From NCBI RefSeq assembly GCF_020595125.1, contig NZ_JACNMS010000002.1, positions 682,001 to 746,000 on the forward strand: DNA of 64,000 nt. The letters run 5' to 3'. The DNA is from Jeotgalibacillus aurantiacus. Its GTDB lineage: Bacteria > Bacillota > Bacilli > Bacillales > Jeotgalibacillaceae. Positions 8,904 through 17,849 of the stretch are shown here, piece by piece. Under the pieces are notes generated by a model, which had not been told where the DNA came from, searched no databases, and was given only the letters and a program-made list of their open reading frames with translations. The translations under genes and the position numbers were made by a program. Positions within the stretch are counted from its first letter, which is position 1, and each line of letters starts with the position of its first letter.

Positions 8904-9155
8904 TTACTGATTATTTTCTTCCTGAAGCAGCTCATAAATTTCGATGGCTGTCATATCGATGTTGTCGAATGGATATTTTTGAGCTTTCTGATCTTTGTCA
9001 TATACTTCAAGTTCAAATGTGTCGTTTGCTCCAAAGTATTTTACCTGACAAACGCGTTTTCCGTTCAGTTCGAAGAAACGGGAAGGTACTTCACCTGACT
9101 GATCTTGTTCCTGTAACGATTTTAAACGTTGGATAATCCCCATTAACTGAGACAT
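8904..9155 (-). CDS. ykuJ: YkuJ family protein
   Basis: An 83-residue small soluble protein nearly collinear with B. subtilis YkuJ: it starts MSQLMGIIQRLKSLQE, contains VCQVKYFG and FELEVYDK, and ends PFDNIDMTAIEIYELLQ. The family has a known fold but no established biochemical role. ATG at 9155 with GGGAG nine nt upstream. It has its own terminator. The neighbouring ykuK and ykzF of B. subtilis are absent. Confidence 0.88.
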   Translation of the reverse strand: MSQLMGIIQRLKSLQEQDQSGEVPSRFFELNGKRVCQVKYFGANDTFELEVYDKDQKAQKYPFDNIDMTAIEIYELLQEENNQ

Positions 9156-9427
9156 GTGGTATTCTCCCTTCTATTAAAAGTAAACGATTCTTTTCTTTAT
9201 AACGCCATTAATAAGATATGGGAACTTTTCAGATGTCCATTAGCGTATGAATTCACGTCCATATCAACCATGATTCCCTTTTTCGGCTATTACAAAACAA
9301 GGATTACTATACCACACAATACAATATGAGAACAGGGATTTCTTGTGTTTGCCTGCAAATCTTTTGACACTGTCTGCCTTATAAGAGAAACTAAAGGTAA
9401 GTTTAAAAGCAAAAGGAAGTGATGGTT

Positions 9428-9673
9428 GTGCCAAAGGTTGTTTTATATACACAGCCCCAATGCCCACCGTGCGAAATTGTTAAAAAATTTTTCAGGGCAC
9501 ATGAAATCCAGTTCGAGGAAATCAATATTAAAACCGATGTTGAATCAAGACAGTTTATGATAGATCAGCTCGCATCCTACTCTACCCCGACGGTACTTAT
9601 TAATGATGCTGAAGTAGTTAGAGGATTTAATCTGGAAGAACTCGCCGGAAAACTAAATATTGTTTGTGAGTAA
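9428..9673 (+). CDS. Glutaredoxin-like thioredoxin-fold protein with CPPC motif
   Basis: An 81-residue protein with the redox motif CPPC at residues 12-15, the cis-proline loop STPTVLI and a C-terminal GFNLEEL helix, all typical of the small NrdH/glutaredoxin fold. It is likely a cytosolic disulfide reductase. I prefer the GTG at 9428, because AAAGGAAGTGAT, a near-perfect ribosome site, lies ahead at good spacing; the ATG at 9422 lies inside that site. It is divergent from ykuJ and isolated. The 270 bp upstream hold its promoter region but no repeat. Confidence 0.85.
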   Translation: MPKVVLYTQPQCPPCEIVKKFFRAHEIQFEEINIKTDVESRQFMIDQLASYSTPTVLINDAEVVRGFNLEELAGKLNIVCE

Positions 9674-9692
9674 TGCATTATGCACTCCAACA

Positions 9693-9726
9693 AAAAACCA
9701 GTGAGTCCGGACTCACTGGTTTTTTT
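9693..9726 (+). terminator. Bidirectional terminator
   Basis: Perfect stem AACCAGTGAGTCC / GGACTCACTGGTT with almost no loop, T-run on one side and A-run on the other, between a plus-strand gene and a convergent minus-strand gene. Confidence 0.88.
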
Positions 9727-9728
9727 GT

Positions 9729-9965
9729 TCAGCTGTAAGCCAGCACCATATAAATGACAGTCCCGGCCCACACAATCCCTGCAAAAACATATGTTAGGAA
9801 TACCGGGTTTAAAAACAGGTTGTGCTCCCTGACTTTCGTTGAAATTTCAGCATCCTGAACGGCTTCCCTTTTCTTAACCCAATAAGCGGTTCTGAGCGTC
9901 ATGATTAAGGATCCTGCAAGAATAACGGTAATAAGAATAATCAGACCAACCGTAACTGCATCCAT
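9729..9965 (-). CDS. Small two-helix membrane protein, unknown function
   Basis: 78 residues with hydrophobic segments at about 5-25 and 55-75 and a charged link (VKKREAVQDAEISTKVREH) between them. I do not recognise a family. ATG at 9965 with AAAGGTGTG upstream supports expression. It lies 83 bp downstream of fadH on the same strand; a weak hairpin separates them. Confidence 0.7.
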   Translation of the reverse strand: MDAVTVGLIILITVILAGSLIMTLRTAYWVKKREAVQDAEISTKVREHNLFLNPVFLTYVFAGIVWAGTVIYMVLAYS

Positions 9966-10003
9966 TTTTCACACACCTTTTTTCTATAGGGTGAGTGAAA
10001 AGT

Positions 10004-10033
10004 GGATTTTTCATTCATCAATTTTAAAAATCC
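10004..10033 (-). terminator. Weak hairpin after fadH
   Basis: GGATTTTT (10004-10011) pairs with AAAAATCC (10026-10033) shortly after the fadH stop. The stem is short and A/T rich and the following T-tract is poor, so termination would be partial. Confidence 0.4.
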
Positions 10034-10048
10034 AGTGTTTATTGGGAT

Positions 10049-10810
10049 CTAAAATGGAAATGCATTGAGCCACTGTCCGCCATCAAGTGCTATACATTCA
10101 CCATTCATATATGCTGCATCATCAGATAGCATAAAGGCTGCCAGCGCAGCAATCTCTTCAGGCTTACCAAGTCTTTTTAACGGTACAGACTGAAGGGTTC
10201 TTTTTGCAGCTTCTTCAGATTCCCACAGTTTTTCAGCTCCGCCTGTTCTTTCAATTGGTCCAGGCGCAATGGCATTCGCACGAATACCATATTTATGACC
10301 CCATTCAACTGCAATTGTTCTTGTTAGTGATAGAACCCCTGCTTTTGCTGCTGCGGAATGTGCAACTCCCGCTCCGGCATTCCATGCATATGTAGCCACC
10401 ATATTGATGATAACACCTTTAATATCATTTTTAATCCAATAGTCTCCTGCAGCTTTCGTACAATTAAAGGTACCGTTTAAAACGATATCAATAACAGCTC
10501 TCCAGGCATTAGCTGACATTTTTTCAACAGGACAGATGAAGTTTCCTGCTGCATTATTAATCAACCCATGAAGCGTGCCAAATTCATCGACTGCCTTTTG
10601 CACCATTGCTTCAGCGAGCTCAGGCTCCCTTACATCCATTTGAAAATAAGCGATGTTTCCCTGACCGCTTTTCAATTCATTTACAGCAGCGATCAGCTTT
10701 TCTTCATCCCGTCCGGTGATCAGCACTGAGTGGCCATCATTCACCAGACGCTGCGCCATATATTTCCCCATCCCGTTTGAACCGCCTGTAACAATATACA
10801 CTTTTGACAT
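10049..10810 (-). CDS. fadH: 2,4-dienoyl-CoA reductase (SDR family)
   Basis: A 253-residue short-chain dehydrogenase that reduces 2,4-dienoyl-CoA with NADPH, needed to oxidise unsaturated fatty acids. The cofactor motif GGSNGMGK lies at residues 9-16 and NNAAGNF near 86. The usual YxxxK site is replaced by HSAAAKAG, as in B. subtilis FadH, and the C-terminal GGQWLNAFPF matches that enzyme. I set the start at ATG 10810, because AGGGGG touches the ATG two codons upstream and gives it no spacing. It may be transcribed with the small membrane gene downstream. Confidence 0.92.
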   Translation of the reverse strand: MSKVYIVTGGSNGMGKYMAQRLVNDGHSVLITGRDEEKLIAAVNELKSGQGNIAYFQMDVREPELAEAMVQKAVDEFGTLHGLINNAAGNFICPVEKMSANAWRAVIDIVLNGTFNCTKAAGDYWIKNDIKGVIINMVATYAWNAGAGVAHSAAAKAGVLSLTRTIAVEWGHKYGIRANAIAPGPIERTGGAEKLWESEEAAKRTLQSVPLKRLGKPEEIAALAAFMLSDDAAYMNGECIALDGGQWLNAFPF

Positions 10811-10864
10811 ATACATCCCCCTTATAATGAATGACTATTCATTCATTATACTCTTTATTGTGAA

Positions 10865-10927
10865 AATAAAAAAGCCTGATCCTGTAAAATAGTGATCTGA
10901 CACTAGATTACCTGACCAGGTTTTTTT
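10865..10927. terminator. Bidirectional terminator hairpin
   Basis: About 20-bp imperfect arms (CCTGATCCTGTAAAATAGTG with CACTAGATTACCTGACCAGG), T-runs on both outer sides, between fadH and the next gene upstream. Confidence 0.7.
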
Positions 10928-11150
10928 ATTTTGTAAAGTCCTGCTGGATGGCATGCTGCTGATGAAGCTTTGCGATCGCACGAACAATTGTTTTTTTACG
11001 ATTAAAGCCTGATGCTGTTACTGCTTTACCGTTTAATTCAGCAAAGACGGTTCCTTTATCCTGAACTGATTGAAACCCCTCGATGTAAGCCACAATTGTT
11101 CCAGCATTTGTAGGGATACGTAACAGTTGAAGCGCAATTCCTTTATTCAA
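10926..11150 (-). CDS. Hypothetical small protein with hairpin leader
   Basis: About 74 residues, with no family I recognise. It is a compact, mixed charged/hydrophobic protein with a basic C-terminal half (FNRKKTIVRAIAKLHQQH). I set the start at TTG 11150, because AAAGGAG lies eight nt upstream. An upstream GTG (11189) has no ribosome site and lies inside a 41-bp inverted repeat. It has its own TTGACA promoter. Confidence 0.6.
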   Translation of the reverse strand: MNKGIALQLLRIPTNAGTIVAYIEGFQSVQDKGTVFAELNGKAVTASGFNRKKTIVRAIAKLHQQHAIQQDFTK

Positions 11151-11164
11151 TGTAAAAGCTCCTT

Positions 11165-11205
11165 TTAACGTAATCTCATTATTTTGCACAATAATTTTAC
11201 GTTAA
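11165..11205 (-). promoter_or_regulatory. Inverted repeat between promoter and ribosome site
   Basis: Arms TTAACGTAA / TTACGTTAA (11197-11205 and 11165-11173) enclose a second pairing ATTATT / AATAAT. The element begins at the -10 box and ends next to the AAAGGAG ribosome site. It could be an operator or an mRNA hairpin controlling translation; no T-run is present. Confidence 0.6.
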
Positions 11206-11227
11206 CTTACAGCAAAGCTTATGTCAA
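11199..11227 (-). promoter_or_regulatory. Promoter of the hypothetical gene at 10926
   Basis: TTGACA (11222-11227), 17-bp spacer, TAACGT (11199-11204): consensus -35 with a weak -10 that overlaps the inverted repeat. Confidence 0.5.
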
Positions 11228-11240
11228 TCATCAGATTGTC

Positions 11241-13337
11241 CTAGCCGATTGAAAGGAGCTTTTTTTCCATTTCACACGATGGCAACGGTTTACTGAAGAA
11301 ATAACCCTGCCCCTTTTGACATTGGGCATTCTGCAGAAAACGCACCTGAAAAGGCTCTTCCACCCCTTCAGCCACCACTTCAAGCCCTAGGCTATGTGCA
11401 AGGTGAATAATCGTTTTAGTAATTGCCGCATCCTTTTTTTCAGATCTCAGCTCTTTTACAAATGACTGATCAATTTTCAGAATATCAATTGGAAATTGGC
11501 GGAGGTAGTTAAGGGACGAATATCCTGTTCCGAAGTCGTCAACGGAAATTTTCACTCCGATGTTCTTCAGTTTTTTCAGCATACTCAGTGTTTCTGTCAT
11601 ATTACTCATCGCACTCTCAGTGATCTCAATCTCCAGCAGGTCTGGATCTACATCATACTTTTTGAGAGACTCCATAATCATTTCATCAAAGTTTTCCTGT
11701 GCAAACTGTTTAGGTGAAATATTAATGGCGATCCGGGTATGCCTGATTCCTTGGCTTGTCCATTTAAACAGCTGTTGACACGCCTGATCAATGACCCACA
11801 AGCCGATCGGAAGGATTTGACCGCTTTCTTCCGCAACCGGGATGAATTCGCCTGGTGACACATGCCCAAACTTCCTGTTATTCCACCTGAGTAAAGCTTC
11901 TACACTGTTAATTTCACCATTTTTAAGATTAACCTGCGGCTGATACACAAGCGAAAGCTCGTCAAACTCAATCGCTCTTCTCAAATGGTTCTCCATCATC
12001 ATTTTTCTTGATGATGATTTATTCATTTCGACATTATAAAACTGGTACAGAGACCGTCCTTTTCGTTTAGCCATCTGGAGTGCATGACCCGCATGATTGA
12101 CCAGGCTGTCATCATCCATGCCATCTTGTGGAAAAAGACTGATGCCAATACTTGCTGAAATAAAGTATTCTTGTCCCCTGATCACAAATGGTTCAGCGAA
12201 AAGGCGGATTACACCTGAAGCCATTTTTTCGATTTCTTCTTTTGATGTTCTCTCCATTGTCATAATGAATTCATCTGCAGTGAGACGGAAAAGATTATCT
12301 GATAATCCACTGTAGCCTTCCAAACGTTTAGCGACCTTTACGAGCAGTTCGTCGCCAGTTGTATACCCAAGTGCTTCATTCAATGCTTTGAAATTATCAA
12401 GGTCAAGACAGAGAATTGCGTGTGATTCATTTTTTTGATTCGCAGTCATTTCAGCAATCCTGCTTTTTAATGCCTGTCTGTTAGGAAGACCGGTTAACCT
12501 ATCGTGAAAATGCAGGTAATTAATTTTTTCATCCGTCTCAATTTCAGCAGTTGTATCCCTTGCAATTAAATAAACTCCCTGCACTGATCCCTCAAGCTTT
12601 ATCGGAACAAATTTAGCCTGAAGTATAACCGGTTTTTCTAAGAAAGTTTTAGCCTCTAAAAAGCTGACTTCCGTAGGCGTTCCTTCCATAGAGCGATTCA
12701 GTGCCTGTTTAACTTTATTGAGCTCCTCTTCATGAAACAGTGATAATACAGGCTTACCCGGTAAGGAAGAAAGGTCACATTCAAAAATTTGTTTGGCAGC
12801 TTCATTTGCTGATTCCATGATGCCATCCCGGGAAAGTGTAAGTATTGCATCGAGGTTTTCTTCGATAATTGAACGGTAACGCTGTTCAAGAGTCTGAAGC
12901 CTGTCCCTTTCAATCTGCTCTCTCGTTACATCCCTTGCCACAGCGACCATGTAGTTTTCATTCATTTCTCCGCTGAATATAGGCGTGATACTCGTTTCAA
13001 ACGTACTGGTTCCTGATTCATCACTGATCCTGTCACGATAACGGAGATTCTTTTTTGATGCTTTAGCTTTCAAATAATAATTGTGAATTTTTCTGCCTGT
13101 CTCTTCACCCATGACCTGAAGAATGGATTTTCCTAAAACATCCTCGCGTCGGAGGTTCATGGAACGCAGGGCTGCATTGTTCACGTATAAATAAATAAAT
13201 TGATCCTTATGATCCGCTTTCATCATGTAAATAGCATCGGATGCATGAATCGTAATTAATTGTTCCAGTACACTCGGGATCATCAGAGCGGCATCTGCGC
13301 TCTCTTTCAATTCTATTCCGGAATATGAGGTGTCCAT
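11241..13337 (-). CDS. PAS-PAS-GGDEF-EAL cyclic di-GMP signalling protein
   Basis: 698 residues with no membrane helix. Two PAS domains (about 20-130 and 140-255) precede a GGDEF domain (about 270-420) and an EAL domain (about 440-690). The GGDEF signature is degraded to LTADEF, so diguanylate cyclase activity is doubtful. The EAL domain keeps the metal and catalytic residues I would expect (EALLRW, NISPKQF, EITES, DDFGTGYSS, KIDQSF, EGVEE), so it is probably a c-di-GMP phosphodiesterase tuned by its PAS sensors. I set the start at ATG 13337 behind GGAAGGAT. The architecture resembles B. subtilis YkoW (DgcW), but orthology is uncertain. Confidence 0.87.
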   Translation of the reverse strand: MDTSYSGIELKESADAALMIPSVLEQLITIHASDAIYMMKADHKDQFIYLYVNNAALRSMNLRREDVLGKSILQVMGEETGRKIHNYYLKAKASKKNLRYRDRISDESGTSTFETSITPIFSGEMNENYMVAVARDVTREQIERDRLQTLEQRYRSIIEENLDAILTLSRDGIMESANEAAKQIFECDLSSLPGKPVLSLFHEEELNKVKQALNRSMEGTPTEVSFLEAKTFLEKPVILQAKFVPIKLEGSVQGVYLIARDTTAEIETDEKINYLHFHDRLTGLPNRQALKSRIAEMTANQKNESHAILCLDLDNFKALNEALGYTTGDELLVKVAKRLEGYSGLSDNLFRLTADEFIMTMERTSKEEIEKMASGVIRLFAEPFVIRGQEYFISASIGISLFPQDGMDDDSLVNHAGHALQMAKRKGRSLYQFYNVEMNKSSSRKMMMENHLRRAIEFDELSLVYQPQVNLKNGEINSVEALLRWNNRKFGHVSPGEFIPVAEESGQILPIGLWVIDQACQQLFKWTSQGIRHTRIAINISPKQFAQENFDEMIMESLKKYDVDPDLLEIEITESAMSNMTETLSMLKKLKNIGVKISVDDFGTGYSSLNYLRQFPIDILKIDQSFVKELRSEKKDAAITKTIIHLAHSLGLEVVAEGVEEPFQVRFLQNAQCQKGQGYFFSKPLPSCEMEKKLLSIG

Positions 13338-13457
13338 AGGTTCATCCTTCCAACATATTAACAGCAGCGTCAGTAACAAATGATTCTTGTAATAGTTCCA
13401 TCATTTCAAATAACCTATAGTCTGTCAACACTGTATCACAACTTTAGTAACGATATA

Positions 13458-13484
13458 GGGGTATATTTTTAGTCATATATACCC
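13458..13484 (-). terminator. A/T-rich hairpin after ppk
   Basis: GGGGTATAT / ATATATACCC pairing just after the ppk stop. No good T-run follows, so efficiency is doubtful. Confidence 0.35.
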
Positions 13485-15569
13485 TCATTCTTCATCTTCT
13501 CGTAAGCGGTAAGCCTTTTTTAACAACTGCTCCTGAGCGTGAATCACTTCTTTCCCGTTACTTTGTACGTAATGATATTGACCGTTCTGATCCTGTACCC
13601 TTGCTTTCGTATTATCATTGAGCTGTAGTGCCAGAATCGTTTTAATTCTTTTTTTGTGCTTCTTTTCAATAATTGGAAATAGCAGTTCCACTCTTTTCTC
13701 CATGTTTCTTGTCATCAGATCAGCAGAAGACAGCATCGTCTTTTCTTCTCCGTTATGATAAAAATAATAAATTCTGCTGTGCTCAAGAAATCTTCCCACA
13801 ATACTCCTGACGTGAATATTTTCGCTGACTCCTTTAATGCCAGGCTTTAAACAGCAAATCCCTCTTACAATCAGATCTATTTTCACACCGGCAGTTGATG
13901 CTTCATACAGTTTTATAATCAGTGATTTATCAGTCAGGGAATTCATTTTTGCAATAATATGTCCATTTTTATGTTTTTTATGAAAATCAATTTCCTGATC
14001 AATCATGTTCATAAATTCATCCCTTATTGAAAAAGGGGCAACTACAAGATGATGATAAGAAGGTTTTTCTGTATAACCGCTCAAATAATTAAAAAAGTTG
14101 GTGGCATCTGTTCCGAATTTGCGTTTCGTTGTGATGATACCCATATCTGTATAAATTTTTGCTGTCTGATCGTTATAGTTTCCTGTTCCAAGATGGACAA
14201 ACCGTTCAATTTTATTATTCCGCTTTCTGACAATCAACGTAATTTTACTGTGTGTTTTCAGGAGCGTCATACCATAAATCACGTGACAGCCTGCTTTTTC
14301 AAGCTCTTTTGCCCACTGAACATTATTTTCTTCGTCAAAACGAGCTTTTAGTTCAACAAGGACCGTTACCTGTTTTCCATTTTCTGCAGCTTTTTTCAGC
14401 GCATTGATTACAGGTGAGTCCCCGCTGACTCTGTAAAGGGTCTGCTTGATTGCCAATACATCCGGATCTTCTGCAGCATCAGCAACAAAATCGACAATCG
14501 GTGTAAATGACTCATAAGGGTGGTGAAAAAACAGATCCTGATGTAATGCTTTTTCAAATAAATCTTCTCCTGATGAAAGATCTTCAGGCGGCTGTGGAAT
14601 AAAAGTATCAAATAATAAATGATCCTTATTTGGGGACACTTCTTTAACAAAAGAAAATAAAAACGATAAATCAATAGCACCTTTTATCCGATAAACGTCA
14701 TCCGGATGTACCTCTAATTCCTGCAGCAGGTAGGCAAGAAGGTCATCATCCTGCATTCCATCCACAATCTCAAGCCTGACAGCTGCTCCCCATTTACGTT
14801 TTTTCAGTTCCTTTTCAATTTCGAGCAGAAGGTCACGGGCCCCTTCTTCATGTATCGTGAGGTCAGCATTACGGGTAATACGAAAGAGCATGGAAGACCT
14901 GACATCATACCCTATAAACAATTTATCAATAAACAACCTGATTACTTCCTCAAGAAGAATATATTCCGCCCCGGTTACTGTAGGCAGTTTAATGAAACGA
15001 GGTAATACGGATGGTACCTGAACGATTGCCACCATCTGGCTTCCGCTTTCTGCCTCGAGACGGACGATCATATTTAAACTTTTATTTAACAGCATCGGAA
15101 AGGGCCTGTATGCATCTACTGCAAGCGGCGTCAGAACAGGGAAAATTTGTTCATTGAAATAACGCTCTAAATAGTTTTTCTGCTTGTGGGTACATTCAGC
15201 CATCACTTTCAGTTGAATGCCTTCTTTCTCTAAAGCAGGCAGAAGGTCACCCGTAAAGGTTTGATCCTGCAGCCTGACAAGCCTTTGGTTATACTCAGAA
15301 ATTTTTACGAGCTGACCCTTTGGTGTTAAACCGGCTTTATTTTCAGGCTTATTGAAATTAGCCTTAACCTGATCTTTAAGTCCCGCTACGCGTACCATAA
15401 AAAATTCATCCAGATTCGAGCTGAAAATCGCCAGAAATTTTAATCGTTCAAATAAAGGATTGTTCTGATCAAGTGCTTCATATAACACTCTTTCATTAAA
15501 CGCCAGCCAGCTTAGTTCTCTGTTATTAAAAAACTCCGCCTGGTCAAATGTTGATTTATCGTGCCCCAC
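13485..15569 (-). CDS. ppk: Polyphosphate kinase 1
   Basis: 694 residues, the normal PPK1 length. It polymerises the gamma phosphate of ATP into polyphosphate. The N-terminal domain opens with FFNNRELSWLAFNERVL. The two phospholipase-D-like C-terminal domains include LLKTHSKI, which carries the autophosphorylated His, and FVHLGTGNYND. GTG start at 15569 behind GGAGGG with six-nt spacing. It follows ppx by 15 bp, so the two form an operon for making and degrading polyphosphate. Confidence 0.95.
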   Translation of the reverse strand: MGHDKSTFDQAEFFNNRELSWLAFNERVLYEALDQNNPLFERLKFLAIFSSNLDEFFMVRVAGLKDQVKANFNKPENKAGLTPKGQLVKISEYNQRLVRLQDQTFTGDLLPALEKEGIQLKVMAECTHKQKNYLERYFNEQIFPVLTPLAVDAYRPFPMLLNKSLNMIVRLEAESGSQMVAIVQVPSVLPRFIKLPTVTGAEYILLEEVIRLFIDKLFIGYDVRSSMLFRITRNADLTIHEEGARDLLLEIEKELKKRKWGAAVRLEIVDGMQDDDLLAYLLQELEVHPDDVYRIKGAIDLSFLFSFVKEVSPNKDHLLFDTFIPQPPEDLSSGEDLFEKALHQDLFFHHPYESFTPIVDFVADAAEDPDVLAIKQTLYRVSGDSPVINALKKAAENGKQVTVLVELKARFDEENNVQWAKELEKAGCHVIYGMTLLKTHSKITLIVRKRNNKIERFVHLGTGNYNDQTAKIYTDMGIITTKRKFGTDATNFFNYLSGYTEKPSYHHLVVAPFSIRDEFMNMIDQEIDFHKKHKNGHIIAKMNSLTDKSLIIKLYEASTAGVKIDLIVRGICCLKPGIKGVSENIHVRSIVGRFLEHSRIYYFYHNGEEKTMLSSADLMTRNMEKRVELLFPIIEKKHKKRIKTILALQLNDNTKARVQDQNGQYHYVQSNGKEVIHAQEQLLKKAYRLREDEE

Positions 15570-15584
15570 TTTTATCCCTCCGCA

Positions 15585-17132
15585 TTACCTGTTTGAAATA
15601 ATGACCATTTTTTTGAAGTCCAACTCGATGTTCGTTTTCAATGCTTTTTCAAGGTGCTTTTTCTGCTTTCCTGCCTGATATTCCTCTGCTATTGTTCTCC
15701 CCTCAGCAAAGAGAGTAACTAATAACCCCTCACCTTTTTTCCTGATTTCAAGCTGAGAAATAATATTTCTTTTTGACCCGTTCAAACTGTAAGCAAATTT
15801 CACCAGTGCACCAATAATCCGCATTTTCTCGCGCTCATCATCAGAAAACCATTCCTGAAAAGGCTCAAGGAACTGATAAAGCATGGACTTACTTTTAAAA
15901 GATGCTACAGCAGCAATTTTAATCCGGTCCCGGTGAAGGATACCATCAATTGATCGATTGCCTATAATGTAAAAAGTGTGCTGACTGCTCGAGTCTGAAT
16001 CAATATAATCGCCTAGATAATATAAATAAGCCCCTCTTTTAATCAGCTTCAAGTCTTCCTCGTTTTCTTCAAGAACATTGAGCGCGCATAAATGGGAATA
16101 TAATTCTGTCGTCAGGGAAACCATCTGATCCGCCTGCTCTTTATTGATGGAATAATCAAATGCCAGTTCATTCAGACTTTCCATAAACACATTGTCTTTG
16201 CTTAAAGGGGCTGTATATCTTTTCATCAGTTCCTTTAAAACTATTCCTTCACGAAGGCCTTTTTTGCTGAACATAAACCCTTTGGCATCGACGATTTTAT
16301 AAAGCTCGCAGAATACCTGAGAAGCAGGGGCAATAATATCGGTGCGGTCACTCGACAGACCATCCAGTTTCTCAAGATCCTCTTTCGACATAGCGGTCAG
16401 CATATCATTTGTCTCCTGGAGATCTTTTTCCTCCATCCAGTATTGGTGCACACCAGCCACCGGATATTTAATGAGCTGCTGATGAATCTGCGCAACGTTA
16501 CGAGCACTTCCCCCAATCGCCACAATCGGAACTTTTTTATTTTTAAGCCATCCGAGGCTGTTAAATTCAGATTTTAAAAACCGGATCAGCTTTTTATGTT
16601 CGTTCTGAGTCATCTGATCCCCCTCCATAAAATCCTTTTTCAGAGAGACCGCTCCAAAAGGAAAGCTGTGAGAGTGTATCAGCTGCTTATGTTCATAATA
16701 GGTAACTTCCGTGCTTCCTCCGCCAATATCGACCGTTACTGCGGATAAAACAGGTGTAGAATGAATAACGGCCAGATAACCGAAGTATGCTTCTTCTTCC
16801 TCGGTCAGAATATTGATCTGCACACCTGTTTCATCTTTCATTCTGCTGACAATTTCCTGCTGGTTCACGGCCTGTCTGATAGCAGCCGTTGCCGCAGCCC
16901 GTACATCCTGAATGCCGTGATAATCAATAATTTCATTAAATGCGAGCAGTGCGTCTTTTAAAAGTGTCAATCCCTTTTCATTTAACTTGTTATCGTCATC
17001 CAAAAAGCTCTTCAGACGGGCAACGGTTTTAATATTCTCAATTTCTCGCATCCCTTTTTTCGGCTCATAATCATAAATGACCAGTCTGATGGTATTAGAT
17101 CCAATATCAATGACTGCAGTTTTGTTTCTCAT
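15585..17132 (-). CDS. ppx: Exopolyphosphatase (Ppx/GppA family)
   Basis: 515 residues. The sugar-kinase-like phosphatase core has the first phosphate loop at 6-16 (VIDIGSNTIRL) and the second near 138 (VDIGGGSTEV). An HD-like helical domain from about 310 onward is typical of long Ppx enzymes that hydrolyse polyphosphate from the end. I set the start at ATG 17132, which has GGGGTGA four nt upstream, rather than the open frame above it. It is the first gene of ppx-ppk; the opposing pair of activities in one operon suggests regulation at enzyme level. Confidence 0.92.
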   Translation of the reverse strand: MRNKTAVIDIGSNTIRLVIYDYEPKKGMREIENIKTVARLKSFLDDDNKLNEKGLTLLKDALLAFNEIIDYHGIQDVRAAATAAIRQAVNQQEIVSRMKDETGVQINILTEEEEAYFGYLAVIHSTPVLSAVTVDIGGGSTEVTYYEHKQLIHSHSFPFGAVSLKKDFMEGDQMTQNEHKKLIRFLKSEFNSLGWLKNKKVPIVAIGGSARNVAQIHQQLIKYPVAGVHQYWMEEKDLQETNDMLTAMSKEDLEKLDGLSSDRTDIIAPASQVFCELYKIVDAKGFMFSKKGLREGIVLKELMKRYTAPLSKDNVFMESLNELAFDYSINKEQADQMVSLTTELYSHLCALNVLEENEEDLKLIKRGAYLYYLGDYIDSDSSSQHTFYIIGNRSIDGILHRDRIKIAAVASFKSKSMLYQFLEPFQEWFSDDEREKMRIIGALVKFAYSLNGSKRNIISQLEIRKKGEGLLVTLFAEGRTIAEEYQAGKQKKHLEKALKTNIELDFKKMVIISNR

Positions 17133-17264
17133 TTCGTCACCCCACGAGGATTTTTTGTTTTCATTATAGTTCACTCTTCCCTGTCGGAGTAGAGAATAAC
17201 TTTTCTTTCACACAAATTTGATGTATACTTTACCAAATATTTAACGAAAGAGAGTGATGAAAAG

Positions 17265-17708
17265 ATGGACCATGATTATAAGACAGATGACCCTGATTTA
17301 ATTGCCCAGGCAATCTTTACAGTGAACAAACATGCCAAAACCGCTCCGGATTCCAGAGCGCTGTATGACTTGAAAAAGGCAGCCATAGAAAAGCTGATTT
17401 TAGAAAAAAAAGCCAGGAAAATCGGACTTCAGTTCTCAAGAAATCCCGGACTTAGCCAGCAGCGGTCTGATTTGCTGATTGAATGCGGACGCTATCAATT
17501 CCATATCCCACCCCAGAAAAGCGACTTTCAGGAGCTCCCTCACCTAGGTAAACTATCCGATCATGTCAGAAACCCAAAAACGAGAATGAGTCTGAAGGAA
17601 GCAAAACTGACCCTTCAGGCATACACAGGCCATAAGGTCACCAGACCAAATGAACATAGACAGCCCGCCAAATATCAAAAGCCTGTTTTTAAAAGGCTCG
17701 GAGAATAA
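17265..17708 (+). CDS. ykyB: YkyB family protein
   Basis: 147 residues, basic, no membrane segment. Recognised as YkyB from AIFTVNKHAKTA and GRYQFHIPP and from its position beside cheV, as in B. subtilis. The function is unknown. It is divergent from ppx and convergent with cheV. Its transcript should end in the GC-rich palindrome at 17714-17803. Confidence 0.85.
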   Translation: MDHDYKTDDPDLIAQAIFTVNKHAKTAPDSRALYDLKKAAIEKLILEKKARKIGLQFSRNPGLSQQRSDLLIECGRYQFHIPPQKSDFQELPHLGKLSDHVRNPKTRMSLKEAKLTLQAYTGHKVTRPNEHRQPAKYQKPVFKRLGE

Positions 17709-17713
17709 GATGA

Positions 17714-17803
17714 AAACCCCCGGCCCGCACAACAAGGAAGGTGAGTCCCGTGCTCTTCGCACATCAGACTCTCCCTGCTGCAGCGGAAGATACCCGGGGG
17801 TTT
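17714..17803. repeat. Degenerate structured repeat acting as shared terminator of ykyB and cheV
   Basis: Outer arms AAACCCCCGG / CCGGGGGTTT (10 bp, perfect) enclose GGTGAGTC...GACTCTCC and a GTGC-TCTTC-GCAC tip. This is the layout of the family with a shorter outer stem. The A-run before and T-run after suit bidirectional termination between these convergent genes. Confidence 0.65.
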
Positions 17804-17849
17804 ATTATGTCCGTGACCATTCAGGAAAGCCAACTTGTCTTTCTGTCTG

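Noticed and set aside
9264-9467. 67-codon frame on the minus strand
   Set aside because: It overlaps the start of the glutaredoxin-like gene and has no ribosome site; the region is better read as a promoter gap.
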